DNA of 36,817 bases, taken from positions 1 to 36,817 of IMG/VR virus record IMGVR_UViG_3300034104_003218; one strand, written 5' to 3'. The notes under the pieces are model-generated. The model was not told the DNA's origin. It searched no databases and worked only from the letters and a program-made list of their open reading frames with translations. This document shows, piece by piece, positions 36,107 through 36,817 of this stretch. A program made the translations under genes and the position numbers. The stretch is from a virus. How positions within the stretch are numbered: the first letter of the stretch is position 1; every line of letters begins with the position of its first letter.

Positions 36107-36461
36107 TGGAGGCGCTGGGTACTGCCCCCAGGTCTTGTTCAATTTTAATTTTACAATTTTATACAGCTTATTTAGGGTCAAGCTAGGCTTAACGATCCAC
36201 CACTCTATTTAATCTAATAGAGAAATCTTTATTCAATTTAGGCTGCTAATTCAAATTCAACAATGTCATTTGATTTAACTTCAGTACCACCATTTAAAAT
36301 GTTGTGTACTACAGTCATGTTAGCTTCTACTTGTGCGTTGTCTCCTTGAGATACTACACTATTTGTGTTTTTGCCATTTAATTAAATTCACCTTAGTTTA
36401 CAGTTATCTCTCTGGCTGAATTGTAAAATCTATTATTGCCAATCAATGCTGTTTCGCCCCC
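36107..36461 (-). ncRNA. ssrA: tmRNA (SsrA)
   Basis: The 355 nt fit a tmRNA. The ends pair as an acceptor stem: GGGGGCG (36455-36461) with CGCCTCC (36108-36114), discriminator A at 36107. Helix H2 is a perfect 11 bp pair, ATTTTACAATT (36419-36429) with AATTGTAAAAT (36148-36158). The T-arm is CTGGG-GGCAGTA-CCCAG, with an unusual loop that I associate with alphaproteobacterial-type tmRNA, as also the GGGGGCGAAACAG start. The tag frame ends EFELAA and stop (36238-36240), the LAA end expected for ClpXP targeting. The frame is open from 36375, giving 35-45 codons depending on the resume codon; known tags are mostly shorter. CCA is not encoded. It would rescue stalled ribosomes. Confidence 0.85.
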
Positions 36462-36584
36462 AATATTCCCATGTGTATGGGCACTGTGTCAATAGTTGTG
36501 TTGTTGACCAATGAATGTCAACTTTTATCTATTATATCACTCTAGTGAGTTTTAAGCTAACTACAGTGATATGAAACATAATTA

Positions 36585-36622
36585 TCCCTGCAAATATAAT
36601 TCACAGGGACTAATAAAACAAA
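36585..36622 (-). promoter_or_regulatory. Bacteroidota-type promoter with inverted repeat (copy D), upstream of tmRNA
   Basis: Minus strand: TTTG (36619-36622), exactly 20 nt, TATATTTG (36591-36598). TCCCTG (36585-36590) and CAGGGA (36604-36609) frame the -7 box; the 13 nt loop CAAATATAATTCA is identical to that in copy A. The predicted transcript start lies about 120 nt before the mature tmRNA 5' end, and the leader has further hairpins (GTTGAC/GTCAAC, CCCAT/ATGGG) that could guide processing. Confidence 0.75.
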
Positions 36623-36628
36623 TTAACC

Positions 36629-36817
36629 TTAATATTTAAGCTCTTGCTTTCCTGCTTCAACAGAATATGTAAACACTTCATCGTCTTCTGTAACCTCAAT
36701 CTGTTTACCACCTGTGTTAAGACACAAGTCTTTCAATTCATTACTGAATGACATTAATGATACAGCATTCACCTTGTATGGGAATTTATCTGTACCAATA
36801 GAGTCTTGACCATCATT
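36629..36817 (-). CDS. C-terminal end of an unidentified protein (5' truncated by window edge)
   Basis: The frame enters from the right edge and stops at 36629-36631, giving 62 residues (GQDSIGTDKFPYKVNAVSLM, then LNTGGKQIEVTEDDEVFTYS). The alternation of polar and hydrophobic residues suggests a beta-rich fold. No family is recognised. Its stop lies 6 nt before the -33 element of the tmRNA promoter. Confidence 0.7.
   Translation of the reverse strand, partial: NDGQDSIGTDKFPYKVNAVSLMSFSNELKDLCLNTGGKQIEVTEDDEVFTYSVEAGKQELKY

Noticed and set aside
35999-36181. 60-codon minus-strand frame
   Set aside because: It covers the tmRNA 3' end, a hairpin and the tRNA-like 5' half, and has no protein-like features beyond chance.
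1-36817. CRISPR arrays, insertion sequences, integrase and attachment sites
   Set aside because: No regularly spaced direct repeats, no transposase or integrase motifs and no tRNA-linked duplications were seen in the window.

Overview
The window reads as part of a tailed double-stranded DNA phage (or a close relative) with a very AT-rich genome. The most likely host is a member of the Bacteroidota. That host call rests on Bacteroidota-type promoters (TTTG, 20 nt, TATATTTG, found twice with exact spacing), a DUF5522-type CCG..CRHCPY protein, and the near absence of Shine-Dalgarno sequences. The gene content (family B polymerase, DnaB-like helicase, TOPRIM primase, SF2 helicase, Sak4-like ATPase with an SSB-like protein, a uracil-DNA glycosylase-like protein, rIIA/rIIB) resembles the replication half of large Bacteroidota phages such as crAss-like phages, but the exact lineage cannot be fixed from sequence alone. 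I see no integrase, CRISPR array or insertion sequence.

Layout. Positions 1-1043 lie on the plus strand and hold the end of a virion-side module: a DUF6321-like C-terminus, a Lys/Gly-rich protein and a small Lys-rich protein. A hairpin terminator at 1046-1072 marks a convergent strand switch, and every other convincing gene is on the minus strand. Going up in coordinate (that is, upstream for these genes): a surface-modification cassette (FkbM methyltransferase and two glycosyltransferases), a GroES-like protein, an Acb2/Tad1-type anti-CBASS protein, thioredoxin, HNH and GIY-YIG nucleases, MazG-like pyrophosphatase, dNMP kinase and RecA (1.1-8.2 kb); small genes and a PD-(D/E)XK nuclease (8.3-12.9 kb); rIIB, split by a group I intron with a LAGLIDADG gene, then rIIA (13.0-18.1 kb); the replication block of UDG-like protein, primase, SSB-like protein, Sak4-like ATPase, SF2 helicase, ParB-like protein, DnaB-like helicase, membrane/AT-hook protein and DNA polymerase B (18.1-30.2 kb); a run of small early-type genes (30.9-35.7 kb); and an RNA block with a tRNA-like element and a tmRNA (35.9-36.5 kb), followed by a truncated gene.

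Genes are tightly packed with many 1-4 nt ATGA or TAATG overlaps, so long coupled operons are likely. Nucleotide metabolism (MazG, dNMP kinase), replication and recombination genes form one functional unit, with host-interaction genes (Acb2-like, rIIA/rIIB, glycosyltransferases) between them.

The most notable observations are: (1) a group I intron in rIIB whose splice sites, P1, P10, P7 and P8 can be read directly; (2) a phage tmRNA with a perfect H2 helix and an unusually long tag frame ending ELAA; (3) a -1 frameshift cassette (A AAT TTT followed at once by TAG, then a stem-loop after 6 nt) giving a 66-residue extension that has no start codon of its own; (4) four inverted repeats of different sequence that all frame the same CAAATATAA (-7) box; (5) a second, truncated 28-codon copy of the SF2 helicase N-terminus on the far side of a three-gene cassette; (6) a UDG-like protein whose catalytic Asp is Cys.
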